The notes under the pieces: model-generated
Databases searched by the model: none
What the model was told of the DNA's origin: nothing
What the model saw: the letters and a program-made list of their open reading frames with translations, nothing else
Part shown: positions 1 through 7,526 of the stretch, piece by piece
Layout of the letters: every line of letters begins with the position of its first letter
Position numbering within the stretch: the first letter of the stretch is position 1
Program-made: the position numbers and the translations under genes
NCBI GenBank assembly: GCA_001247695.2
Contig: LGRX02013945.1
Span: forward strand, 1-26,764
DNA from: Cymbomonas tetramitiformis
Lineage: Eukaryota > Chlorophyta > Pyramimonadophyceae > Pyramimonadales > Pyramimonadaceae
Reading direction: 5' to 3'
Length of the DNA: 26,764 nt

Positions 1-265
1 TGATGAAGACGGCGGTGATATTTGATTTAAAGGCTGACTTTTTCGAGTGCATCGACGATGATGGTTCACGACCGAAAGGTGCAAGACGCAAGAGGCGATG
101 ATCATGATAATACGCCGGGCATCGTACTTAGTGGTCTGTATGTTGAATAGATGCAATCGTACATGTATGTGTAAATAGACCTATCAATTAACTTAGCCGT
201 ATATTATGTATCATAGCAACAGAGCATGATGACAACCCTGAAGTTGTTAGGAAGATACCTGGAAT

Positions 266-649
266 GTCTTCCGCATGTCTTCCGTGCGCCTTCTGAATGT
301 CTTCTGTGATTACGCGACTAGTGTACGTGTGGTATGAAGTAGCTATGTGGCCAAATTGCATAATCATCACATATGTGTCGATAACACATGTCAGAATGTA
401 TTCTGGCCCAGAAGACATTCGGAACATCTTCCGGGTATCTTCCGGGAAGACTGCCCTTTGCATGTCTTCCGGGAAGATGTCTTCCTAAATCCGGAAGACA
501 TTCCGCACATCTTCGGCACGTCTTCCCCGAAGAGTGTCTTCTGGTTTCCAGAAGACGTTCCCGTCAGAAGACGTCTTCTGGAAACCAGAAGACATCATTT
601 CTCCGAAGACGTCTATAAGACGTTCAGAAGACGTCTTCTAGACGTCTTC
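266..649. repeat. GAAGAC/GTCTTC palindromic cluster
   Basis: I count 18 copies of the 6-mer GTCTTC or its complement GAAGAC in this 384-bp stretch. Fifteen of them lie between 411 and 649. Several are fused head to head as AGAAGACGTCTTCT (567-578 and 627-638). Many are extended by CCGG, giving CTTCCGGGAAG-like half palindromes. Reading frames on both strands are open for 60-100 codons only because the motif has few stop codons, so I do not call a gene. It may be the end region of a foldback element or a binding-site array; no flanking duplication was found. Confidence 0.8.
536..593. repeat. perfect 21-bp inverted repeat inside the GAAGAC cluster
   Basis: The 21-bp arm at 536-556 is the exact reverse complement of 573-593, with a 16-bp spacer. 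Each arm is itself nearly palindromic, starting with GTCTTC and ending with GAAGAC. The segment could form a cruciform in DNA or a hairpin in RNA. Confidence 0.85.
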
Positions 650-660
650 TGATTTTCCCA

Positions 661-891
661 GAATGTAGGGCGTAGTGTCAGATTATTACAGTTATGCAAA
701 ATTGCAGCTTACTGTAGCACGAAGCACCAAGATACGGCTCTCGGGACAGCTCAATAGCACTTTTAGTTAGGCAAACGATTTCTAAGCTAGCGCCTGTCGA
801 ACAGCTCTTCCAAGGAAACACGTGAGCGTGAAGCCCCACGAGCAAGGTCCTGCAATTGATCCGCGGTCAGGGTGAAAAGCTACTGTGCTGG
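661..891. other. no recognisable feature
   Basis: This is the spacer between the GAAGAC cluster and the low-complexity tract. I see no gene, repeat or splice-site-bounded exon. Bases 1-265 are likewise featureless apart from the scattered start of the GTCTTC motif. Confidence 0.5.
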
Positions 892-1812
892 TTAGGCGAG
901 CTGCTGTGGTTGGTTGGGCGAGCAACTGCGGTTGCGCGAGCAGCTGGGGTTGCGCGAGGAGTTGCGGTGGTTGCGCGAATAGCTGGGGTTGCGCGAGCAA
1001 TTGTGGTTATTGCAGCTGGTAGGATTGCTGAAGCTGCGAGAGCTGCTGCTAGAGTTGGATTGCTGATTGCTGGAGTTCTTGCGGCTGTTGAAGCTGATGA
1101 GGCTGCTGCACCGGTTGAAGCTGCTGGGGCTGCAGCACCGGTTGAAGCTGCTGGAGCTGCTGCATCTGTTGAAGCTGCTGGGGTAGCTGCACCTGTTGAA
1201 GCTGAGACTGGGGCTGCGGGAGTTGCTGCAGCAGCAGGCAGTGTGTATTTGCTTATTTTTTTCTTTACGGCCCGCAATCAGCAAATCCACTGGCCCGCTT
1301 TCGGTCAATACGGCCAGTCTCCAAAATTGCCCGCCGCAGGCGCGAAAATTTAATTTTAAGTACGCGCGGGGAGCGTCAATTGAGGCCAGCGTTTCAACGG
1401 TGGCCTCGGTGGCATCTCCCTCCACTTCAGCAGCAGTACACTCTGATCGCTGCTCGCACTCCTTGCGCCCACAGTTCTTTTGCATTGTGAGCATACCACA
1501 ATCGGCCGTCCCGAATTTTCGCTGACATGAAGGATGGAAACCACCTTTACAAACACTACAAGTCATAATGGTCGCGCTTTTCTTGCAATAAACGCACTTC
1601 CCAGGCCGAGGACCACACTGCTTGCATTCTACTCCAACCTCCTGATCGTCAGAACACGCGAAATGAAAGTAGCCCTGGCACGTCTTGCATTGGATCTTCG
1701 GTGCAATAGTTTTCGGGACCGCACAATCGCGGACCACACATTTCACTACATTCTCTTCTTTCTTCTTCGAAAGAGCTTTGTTGATAGCCTTTGCTCCACG
1801 GTTCGCCCCCAT
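892..1812 (-). CDS. tandem PHD-type zinc-finger protein with low-complexity tail (gene model uncertain)
   Basis: The frame is open for 306 codons from an ATG at 1812. A basic start (about residues 1-24) precedes two C4HC3 fingers. The first has C25, C30, C42, C45, H50, C53, C63 and C66. The second has C73, C76, C85, C88, H93, C96, C105 and C114. The order and spacing fit PHD fingers, which usually read histone-tail marks in chromatin; that role is inferred from the family. After about residue 150 (below about 1365) the protein becomes Ser/Asn/Cys-rich repeats, and three frames are open there, so the real C-terminus may be spliced into another frame. A candidate donor GTAAAG near 1275 and acceptor TGCTGCAG near 1227 would remove about 44 bp. 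It could be a host gene or a captured domain in a mobile element. The N-terminal finger part is the reliable portion. Confidence 0.55.
   Translation of the reverse strand: MGANRGAKAINKALSKKKEENVVKCVVRDCAVPKTIAPKIQCKTCQGYFHFACSDDQEVGVECKQCGPRPGKCVYCKKSATIMTCSVCKGGFHPSCQRKFGTADCGMLTMQKNCGRKECEQRSECTAAEVEGDATEATVETLASIDAPRAYLKLNFRACGGQFWRLAVLTESGPVDLLIAGRKEKNKQIHTACCCSNSRSPSLSFNRCSYPSSFNRCSSSSSFNRCCSPSSFNRCSSLISFNSRKNSSNQQSNSSSSSRSFSNPTSCNNHNCSRNPSYSRNHRNSSRNPSCSRNRSCSPNQPQQLA
913..997. repeat. 18/21-bp minisatellite (GTTGCGCGAG unit)
   Basis: The core GTTGCGCGAG (first copy GTTGGGCGAG) recurs at 913, 931, 949, 970 and 988, giving periods of 18, 18, 21 and 18 bp. All periods are multiples of three, which keeps reading frames open on both strands and suggests coding constraint or a recent expansion inside a coding exon. 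Confidence 0.75.
1087..1221. repeat. 27-bp minisatellite, five copies
   Basis: GTTGAAGCTG begins at 1087, 1114, 1141, 1168 and 1195, an exact 27-bp period. On the minus strand one frame reads a Gln/Leu/Pro repeat ending at a TAG near 1050, another reads Ala/Thr/Pro, and the frame continuous with the zinc fingers reads Ser/Phe/Asn/Arg/Cys. The Gln-rich reading is the kind of low-complexity tail usually seen in transcription-related proteins. Confidence 0.8.
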
Positions 1813-1915
1813 GTTTCTGGGGCAAGGTGTTAACGTGCTACTTACTCTTAGGTTTCAGGAGCATAAGTCAATTAAGTAAATAAAAGGCGGAGTCTTGGGC
1901 CTTCAAGTCCGTCCA

Positions 1916-2437
1916 GAACTCCAAAGCGCCACATCACGATGCACATACAAATATCCCACGCAAAAATATTTGGCTGTGGAACCCTAACAGATTTGGAATC
2001 CGTCGATAAAACTAGATCGAACTCCAAAGCGCCACATCACGATGCACACAACATTATGTCACGGATATAAATTATGATGTGGAGCGCTGACAGATTTGGA
2101 GTCCGTCGATAAAACTTGATCGAACTCCAAAGCGCCACATCAAGATGCACATAACATTATGTCACGGATATAAATTATGATGTGGAACGCTGACAGATTT
2201 GGAGTCCGTCGATAAAACTTGATCGAACTCCAAAGCGCCACATCACGATGCACACAACATTATGCCACCGATATAAATTATGATGTGGAGCGCTGACAGA
2301 TTTGGATTTGGAGTCCGTCGATAAAACTTGATCGAACTCCAAAGCGCCACATCACGATGCACACAACATTATGTCACGGATATGAATTATGATGTGGAGC
2401 GCTGACAGATTTGGTGAACTCCAAAGCGCCACATCAT
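1916..2437. repeat. 103-bp satellite, about five copies
   Basis: Units begin with GAACTCCAAAGCGCCACAT at 1916, 2019, 2122, 2225, 2334 and 2416. The first three spacings are exactly 103 bp. The fourth is 109 because TTTGGA is duplicated, and the fifth is 82 because the GTCCGTCGATAAAACTTGATC-type segment is missing. The first unit is the most diverged. Each unit has CTCCAAA-GCGCCACATCA near its start and TGATGTGGAGCGC plus TTTGGAG near its end, so each can fold into a long imperfect hairpin with an AT-rich loop. No ORF lies in it. Confidence 0.9.
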
Positions 2438-2785
2438 GAAGCACTTCACGCCATTTCGAAGTGAAACGCGTTCGTATTCTTCAAGAATGTTACCGGTGAT
2501 GGAAGTGCGAGGAAGCTCATGCCCTCGCACGAATATATTTCATGTATATTTGATATGTGGTTAGCGTGGTAGAAACGACAACGATATGGGTGGGACGAAG
2601 CGGCGCCCCAATCCGACAAGCTTCAACGGTGCGGTTGTACTTTATTTGTAGAGAGCCCGAAGCTATTATGAACTATTATGATCTGTGACAAAATGCGTGA
2701 GAACGACTGTTGAGGAGTGCGCCTACCTTTTTGTAGCAGGGGTGCACATCGTGGAAGGCCACGTTAAGTTCACCGTGGTTCGGGA
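2438..2785. other. no recognisable gene
   Basis: This is the spacer after the 103-bp satellite. The only structure I see is a short hairpin, CACTTC...GAAGTG, near 2443-2464. Confidence 0.4.
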
Positions 2786-2827
2786 TGATCGACGTTGGCT
2801 ACTACTGTAGGGCAGTTATGTGGAATC

Positions 2828-3061
2828 ATGCATGTCATTCTAGCTATGAGCGTCTTTTTAGCTTTGTGCGGCTCAGACGCGAGCTACAATCCTGGACCAG
2901 ACTGGGATATCGCGCCAATTCTTATGGACTGGCTACCTCTTCTGGTAGAAGTAGGCGACTCCGCACGCACCATACCTCTTGGAGTGTGGCCCCTACCGCA
3001 AGAAGCTATGCCGACGCTTGGACACTTGGTTACCAAGTTGGATTCGGTGTGCAATATTTAG
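2828..3061 (+). CDS. short ORF with hydrophobic start and NPGP (2A-like) motif
   Basis: From the first ATG (2828) the frame encodes 77 residues ending at TAG 3059-3061. Residues 1-14 are hydrophobic (MHVILAMSVFLALC) and are followed by GSDASYNPGPDW. The NPGP core after a Leu-rich stretch resembles ribosome-skipping 2A-like sequences, which are known at the N-termini of some non-LTR retrotransposon proteins. The usual D-(V/I)-E-x before NPGP is here D-A-S-Y, so activity is doubtful. The same frame is open again for about 100 codons after the single stop, so this may be the start of a longer, now broken protein. It could also be a signal-peptide protein or a chance ORF. Confidence 0.35.
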   Translation: MHVILAMSVFLALCGSDASYNPGPDWDIAPILMDWLPLLVEVGDSARTIPLGVWPLPQEAMPTLGHLVTKLDSVCNI

Positions 3062-3629
3062 GCATCTGCACGAGCTGAGGCGACTTCCACGCCCTTGCGC
3101 AATTGTCAGATTCCTGACAGCTCAGACAAAGAGGAATGTTCTTCTCCAGACGAACTGGACACTTCGCGCGAAGTGTCCAAAGGAGGGATAAAGGGGCAAG
3201 AAGATGGTTTGCGGCGGTCGCAGACACGTCACGAAGTTGACAGACCGCAGGAATACACGCCACTGAAGCGAAGAAACAGGAGCCACTGGATAGGGAAGAT
3301 GAGCGAGATTTTTAGTAGGTCCCCAAATAAACCGCATCGCTTCAGCGGTGAGGGGATACATTGAAACGCTGCCAAAGGAAGTGGCAGTAGGTGTGCTGCA
3401 ACGCTGTCGCGCAGCGTTGGTCGGTGATACAGAAATGACGAAGACCAAAGCTATGGACTGCATTCTAGAAAACCTGGTTGCGGTCTTTGGGGCGCTGTCG
3501 AGTAGGAATTCTAACTTGAACGAGGAACACAAGCTTGCAGTGGCGGTCGCAGTGTTTGGCGAGAACATGCAAGCGGGGCACGTCTTAACCGCAGTGACAA
3601 CAATGTTAGGCGTGCATAAGCGTGTATGA
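3062..3629 (+). pseudogene. broken continuation of the 2828 reading frame, unknown protein
   Basis: After the stop at 3059-3061 the same frame runs open to 3364 with a charged, disordered composition (Ser/Asp/Glu/Arg/Lys). Near 3303-3312 protein-like sequence moves to another frame, open from 3303 to 3629. That part reads as alternating hydrophobic/charged helices (for example ETLPKEVAVGVLQRCRAAL), about 100 residues ending at TGA 3627-3629. The two frames would join by a one-base shift or by an unrecognised intron. I do not recognise the family. One in-frame stop plus one shift suggests a decayed gene, possibly of a mobile element. Confidence 0.3.
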
Positions 3630-3746
3630 TAAAACCCTAAAATCTTGGCTATGCAACTTTCTAGTGCCTTCAACTAACTTGGTGCACCTTCCCAAACTCG
3701 GCGATGACCTTTTATCAACACATTCATGCGACGCGCATGCATGCCA

Positions 3747-3751
3747 AGTGC
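3747..3751. repeat. left target-site duplication AGTGC
   Basis: AGTGC directly precedes the left LTR and recurs at 7302-7306 directly after the right LTR. A 5-bp duplication is typical of LTR-element integration. Confidence 0.85.
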
Positions 3752-4003
3752 TGCTGAAATCTGTATAGGCAGCCCTGACTGGGAGTCCCGGTCAGGCCCC
3801 TATGACAGACTCCTAGGACCAACACTGGACTGCTGACTGATCTATAGGTTCGTGCTGTGACACACGCTGTGTCACAGGTAGGCTAGACTCCGAAACCGTC
3901 CGAGACCGTTCCGGGTATATCTAGCTTAGGGTTTATTTATCTGATGAGTTTGTCCACACAGTTCGGGAGTTTCTGATATCTAGCGAACTAGGATATTCCA
4001 GTA
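3752..4003 (+). repeat. 5' LTR of the Gag-only element
   Basis: It is nearly identical to 7043-7301 and similar to 13768-14022. It contains two strong hairpins: CCTGACTGGG-AGT-CCCGGTCAGG (3774-3796) with outer TATAGG/CCTAT pairing, and CTGTGACACA-CGC-TGTGTCACAG (3855-3877). An AT-rich TTTATTTAT stretch near 3935 could serve as a TATA-like element; this is inference only. Confidence 0.93.
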
Positions 4004-4008
4004 GGTCG

Positions 4009-4019
4009 TGGCCCCATCC
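4009..4019 (+). other. candidate primer-binding site
   Basis: TGGCCCCATCC begins 6 bases after the 5' LTR. It has the TGG start expected for pairing to a tRNA 3' CCA end. I cannot name the tRNA. Confidence 0.3.
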
Positions 4020-4041
4020 ACGCTTTTATTCCACTTGCTGA

Positions 4042-4061
4042 TTTAGCCATGATTGGCTAAA
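4042..4061. repeat. 8-bp perfect hairpin in the leader
   Basis: TTTAGCCA-TGAT-TGGCTAAA lies between the 5' LTR and the Gag start. It could be part of an RNA packaging or dimerisation structure of the element, but nothing beyond position supports this. Confidence 0.5.
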
Positions 4062-4156
4062 CGGCCGCTTGGAGAGGTGGTGCGCGCATGCGCGTTTGGG
4101 TGCGACTAGGAATTATGATATGAATTGTTTGCGGTAAGCAACTGTGAGTGGCGGCC

Positions 4157-6724
4157 ATGGGGACCGCGCCTCGTTACGGACTAGTCTTAGCAAAATTCGG
4201 ATCCAGTTTTGCACCAGCACTGGCCCTGCTGGTTGCTGTTTTCTGGGCTGGTGTTCGCGACACCTTCGACTTCGACGACATCTTCGAGTGCCCCTCGCCG
4301 CTCCGCTCTCTCAGCTTCTCTCCGCTGCTGGCCATTACCGTTTTTCCGCTACCACACCCAACCGCACGACTGCGTACCACCTCCCCTCTGGCTTTTCAGA
4401 GTATGGGTATGTTAACCCGAGCGAAGAAGTCCCTGGACAGGGACAGTGACATCGACGCCTCGCTGAGGCTATTAGACGGAGTTCGGAACAGTCCGACGGT
4501 GCGTACGCCAACTGTTCCGAACCCCGCTCCGAATTCGAACGAAGATGCAGACGTGGCGACCAGGAAGTACTTGCAGGAGCAGAGCAAGCTGGTTGACGAC
4601 GTCTACAAAACGCGGCTGCACCGCCAATGGGCCAAGGGTGTCCGGGAGGATGTCCTTGGGGACAAAAAGCACCATTTTCGCGGTACGGACGACGCTGGCC
4701 TCCTCTCCGAGCTGGTGGTGCAGCTGCGTACGGAGTTTCATTCGGCTGGGCTGGAGCTGGCATCTTTTGACCTCGACGACCCTCTGGCTCGTGTGGTGAC
4801 CAAAGTCAACGGCTTGCTCTTCGACGTTTTGGCTCTGGTTATCGAGAAGCACAGCAACGCCTACGTCTGGTTGACTGGCACCGACGCCTCGTCTGACCGT
4901 GATGGACGGCGAGCCCTGGTGGACATCATCAAGGGCTGTGTACCTGTGGCGCTACGTGAGTCGCACCAGGAGGAGCACGCCGCGTTACGTTATCCCGCAG
5001 ACACTGACCCGCAGCCCATCTTGGCTCGGGAACAGCGTCTGGTGCGGGATAACAAAGCTATGGACTGGACACCCACCGAGGAGACCAGGAAGCTCTCCCT
5101 GTACAACCGGCTGGACCCGGTGTTTTACACCGCGGTCAAGGTGCGGTATCCTCTCGCGGCTGACCTCGCGCATGTGTCCTTGGCATCTCTCCGCTCCCTT
5201 GTGGTGGAGATCTATCAGGCTTGGGCGCAGACGGGGGCGGGGAAGGCAGTCTCGGGCAAGAGCGGCATCTCCGCGCAGCTCTCCAGCACCGAGTACGGCG
5301 CCCTCCTCAACAAGATCAACGAGCTTCAGGACTTGCTACGGCAGCAACGCGGGGCGGACGCACCGCCGGCGCAGCAGCAGCGGCAGCAGCCGCAGCGTCA
5401 GCAGCGGCAGCAGCAGCAGCGCGGTACGCAGCGGGGATTCCGTGTCGGCACGCACCCGCTGCCTGCAGTCGGTTTCGACCGTGACGACCAGAAGGCGAAG
5501 CCCTTCTGCGGAAGGTGCAAGAAGGCGGGAAAAGGTGAGCAGTATCACTTCTACCGCGACTGCCCGTTGGGCGGGCGTCAGCATCCCCCGCACTCGGCCG
5601 CGGCATTCTGCAATCCCATCGACGAGGAGGACGCGGAGGGGGTGCGTGCATTGGCCATGTGTGCCCTGTTCCAGCAGGCGGCGGATGATGGGGCCGAGGC
5701 TTTTGCCACTGCGGCATCTACGTACGGGCCGCCTGCGGTACTCTGTGCGGGTGCGGTGGGCGGGATCGACGTGTCCGCCTACGGCTTCACGGTGGAGCCG
5801 CAGCAGCCTGCTGACGAGCCCGCAGGTGACGACATTCATCAGCGGCTGGACGATCTCGCTGCGGAGGTCCATGCCGCGGCAAACTGCAAGGTGCACTACA
5901 CCCATGCATCCTTCCCACCACGGGCGGTTCTCGAGCCGCATGCATCGGCTCTGGTGTGCGGCCCCGCGGCAGCGGGGAACATGCCGGAGGAGCAGGTTCC
6001 GGCAGGTGGTGCGGCGGCATCGGCATCCGCCGTGCCGGCCCCTGCTATACCTGCCTCGCAGGAGGAGGATGTGAAGCCCGTGCCGCTTCAATCGGCGCGG
6101 GTGACGGCCACGACGGACGGTGAGTTCCCTGGGTTCGTTCAGACTGTCAACCACGCCGCCATCGCGCCGGTTGACCTCACCGGCTACGACACCGACGACT
6201 ACGAGGACTTTGCCGACGGCAGCTTCCGGCTGAGGCCGCGGGGTTCGCCTCCGTCGGCCAATCATGTTTCCGGGCCGCCCGTAGACGAGCAGAGGTCCTA
6301 CGGTTGTGGGAAGCCGCCCTGGGGCTTTCCTGCCACGGTTGGGCCGTGGGGAATTCCTTTCCTCCTTTCCCTCGTTCTTTGCATCTCGATCATGGGGGTG
6401 GCAGCTGTGCCCGATGCTCAGTCGGCTGCGGGATTGCCTTCGCCTGGTGGTGACCTCGATTGGGAGACTCCGTCAATTTTCTCCACGAATGAATTTGTTG
6501 AATCCGTGATCCCGGCTCAGGGTTTCTTTGTGGCTGACAATGTGCCACCGCTTGAGCCGCCTGAGCCCCCTGACATCTTTCAGGATCTTGCTCAGGCAGA
6601 TTTGAGCTTCGACATGGCCTTCTTCTACGGTGTGGCTCTACATGAGAGAGGTCCTTTCGGGAACCCTCCCTTCGGGTCCGACTTGATTGAGACCACGGCT
6701 GGCTACTTTGGTGCTGTCGATTGA
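4157..6724 (+). CDS. Gag-like protein with CCHC-variant zinc knuckle
   Basis: It has 855 residues from ATG 4157 (context GCGGCCATGG, purine at -3 and G at +4) to TGA 6722-6724. There is an N-terminal hydrophobic stretch (about residues 17-33), a helical Gag-like central region (about 100-400), and a Gln/Arg-rich basic tract (about 405-423). A knuckle at about 451-469 has spacing C-x2-C-x9-H-x4-C, five residues longer than the standard C-x2-C-x4-H-x4-C. An acidic, Ala/Pro-rich region follows, then a second hydrophobic segment near 732-752 and a Pro-rich tail. The knuckle and basic tract suggest RNA binding in a virus-like particle. Codons are much more GC-rich than the surrounding DNA. Matching fragments with the same WAKG(V/I)RED motif lie near 11540. 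No polymerase follows. Confidence 0.85.
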   Translation: MGTAPRYGLVLAKFGSSFAPALALLVAVFWAGVRDTFDFDDIFECPSPLRSLSFSPLLAITVFPLPHPTARLRTTSPLAFQSMGMLTRAKKSLDRDSDIDASLRLLDGVRNSPTVRTPTVPNPAPNSNEDADVATRKYLQEQSKLVDDVYKTRLHRQWAKGVREDVLGDKKHHFRGTDDAGLLSELVVQLRTEFHSAGLELASFDLDDPLARVVTKVNGLLFDVLALVIEKHSNAYVWLTGTDASSDRDGRRALVDIIKGCVPVALRESHQEEHAALRYPADTDPQPILAREQRLVRDNKAMDWTPTEETRKLSLYNRLDPVFYTAVKVRYPLAADLAHVSLASLRSLVVEIYQAWAQTGAGKAVSGKSGISAQLSSTEYGALLNKINELQDLLRQQRGADAPPAQQQRQQPQRQQRQQQQRGTQRGFRVGTHPLPAVGFDRDDQKAKPFCGRCKKAGKGEQYHFYRDCPLGGRQHPPHSAAAFCNPIDEEDAEGVRALAMCALFQQAADDGAEAFATAASTYGPPAVLCAGAVGGIDVSAYGFTVEPQQPADEPAGDDIHQRLDDLAAEVHAAANCKVHYTHASFPPRAVLEPHASALVCGPAAAGNMPEEQVPAGGAAASASAVPAPAIPASQEEDVKPVPLQSARVTATTDGEFPGFVQTVNHAAIAPVDLTGYDTDDYEDFADGSFRLRPRGSPPSANHVSGPPVDEQRSYGCGKPPWGFPATVGPWGIPFLLSLVLCISIMGVAAVPDAQSAAGLPSPGGDLDWETPSIFSTNEFVESVIPAQGFFVADNVPPLEPPEPPDIFQDLAQADLSFDMAFFYGVALHERGPFGNPPFGSDLIETTAGYFGAVD

Positions 6725-7042
6725 CTTCTTGTTCACTCTGGATGCACACCAACATGGTGGTGTGCGGAACTCCGGTGACTTCAACAACTTTTCTGGTTTA
6801 TGTTTTGCTTTTGACATCTACAAGTTACATTATGGCTTGCTAGCTCGGTGCCTTTCAATTGTTTAGCGGGTGCACAATGCCCGTAGGTTTCTGCACCTGT
6901 GCTGGCTAGGGGGTTTCCAATTTGTGTTTCAGAATTGCACAGTTGGATTAGCAGTTAGGTCTGTCAACCTGGCTCCTGCCCTAACTTATCTTACATTATC
7001 TGACTCTCCTAGACAGTCACCACCCACAGTGCTGGGGTGGTG
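6725..7042 (+). other. 3' untranslated internal region of the Gag-only element
   Basis: This noncoding part is clearly similar to 13433-13767 of the second copy, including the shared stretches TTTAGCGGG, CAGTTGGATTAGCAGTTAGG and CTGGCTCCTGCCCTAAC. A hairpin GCACACCA...TGGTGTGC (6743-6764) lies just past the stop codon, and the second copy has an analogous CACCAC...GGTGGTG stem. GGGGTGGTG just before 7043 is the position expected for the polypurine tract. Confidence 0.7.
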
Positions 7043-7301
7043 TGCTGAAATCTGTATAGGCAGCCCTGACTGGGAGTCCCGGTCAGGCCCCTATGATAGA
7101 CTCCTTCACTCCTAGGCCAACACTGGACTGCTGACTGGTCTATAGGTTCGTGCTGTGACACACGCTGTGTCACAGGTAGGCTAGACTCCGAAACCGTCCG
7201 AGACCGTTCCGGGTATATCTAGCTTAGGGTTTATTTATCTGATGAGTTTGTCCACACAGTTCGGGAGTTTCTGATATCTAGCGAACTAGGATATTCCAGT
7301 A
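7043..7301 (+). repeat. 3' LTR of the Gag-only element
   Basis: It matches 3752-4003 apart from a few bases and a small insertion (TTCACTC-type) near 7105. It ends ...TTCCAGTA and is followed by the AGTGC duplication at 7302-7306. Both LTR hairpins are conserved. Confidence 0.93.
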
Positions 7302-7306
7302 AGTGC
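7302..7306. repeat. right target-site duplication AGTGC
   Basis: It is an exact match to 3747-3751. Confidence 0.85.
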
Positions 7307-7521
7307 AAAACACGATTTCCTGCGGTTTGCAGTGACCAAAATGGCCCCGCACGACTACTCCTAAACCCTAAATGTCAAAAATTTATATTTTTGAGTTTGT
7401 CCAAACCTTCTCCAAACCGTTCTCCAAAAATATCAAGCCGTATAATAACATTTACCGAAATTGTGCACTTAAGTATGTAACCCCCGTCCACCCACACATG
7501 CCACATGCCGACACCCCAACG
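7307..7521 (+). other. segment between two insertions, probable 5' remnant of the older Gag element
   Basis: The last part (about 7480-7526) reads as a Thr/Pro-rich string that continues on the far side of the chromodomain element at 11408, in the Gag linker just before the conserved helical region. This suggests it is the left half of the interrupted second gag copy. The rest (7307-7470) is AT-rich with no recognisable coding. Confidence 0.4.
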
Positions 7522-7526
7522 GCTAG
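7522..7526. repeat. left target-site duplication GCTAG
   Basis: GCTAG lies directly before the 5' LTR of the chromodomain element and is repeated at 11408-11412 after its 3' LTR. Confidence 0.7.

Larger units (their letters stand above)
3752..7301 (+). mobile_element. complete non-autonomous LTR retrotransposon encoding only a Gag-like protein (TR-GAG type)
   Basis: LTRs of 252 bp (3752-4003) and 259 bp (7043-7301) flank a 3.0-kb internal region with one long ORF. The element is bounded by AGTGC duplications. LTR termini are TGCTG...CAGTA, so the ends are TG...TA rather than TG...CA, with near-perfect terminal inverted repeats. The LTRs differ by only a few substitutions and one roughly 7-bp indel, so the insertion is young. 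No protease, reverse transcriptase, RNase H or integrase is present between the LTRs, so it must be mobilised by enzymes from elsewhere. A related but diverged copy is scattered at 7.3-14.0 kb. Confidence 0.88.

Noticed and set aside
856..1353. 165-residue plus-strand Ala/Val-rich open frame
   Set aside because: It is the complement of the 18/27-bp minisatellites and overlaps the zinc-finger gene; the composition is purely repeat-driven.
3046..3061. 15-base GT...AG segment whose removal would bypass the stop at 3059-3061
   Set aside because: All supported introns here are 85 bp or longer; a 15-base intron is not credible in this genome.
3122..3673. 183-residue minus-strand open frame
   Set aside because: It has no motif or family resemblance and overlaps plus-strand frames with better protein character; likely a chance frame.
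4899..6074. 391-residue plus-strand open frame within the Gag region, and a 309-residue frame on the minus strand
   Set aside because: Both are shadows produced by the very GC-rich third positions of the Gag-like gene; they are Arg/Ser/Pro-rich with no domains.
7363..7378. CCTAAACCCTAAA string resembling plant-type telomere repeat
   Set aside because: Only about one and a half units are present; similar CTTAGGGTTT strings in the LTRs are single units, so there is no interstitial telomere.
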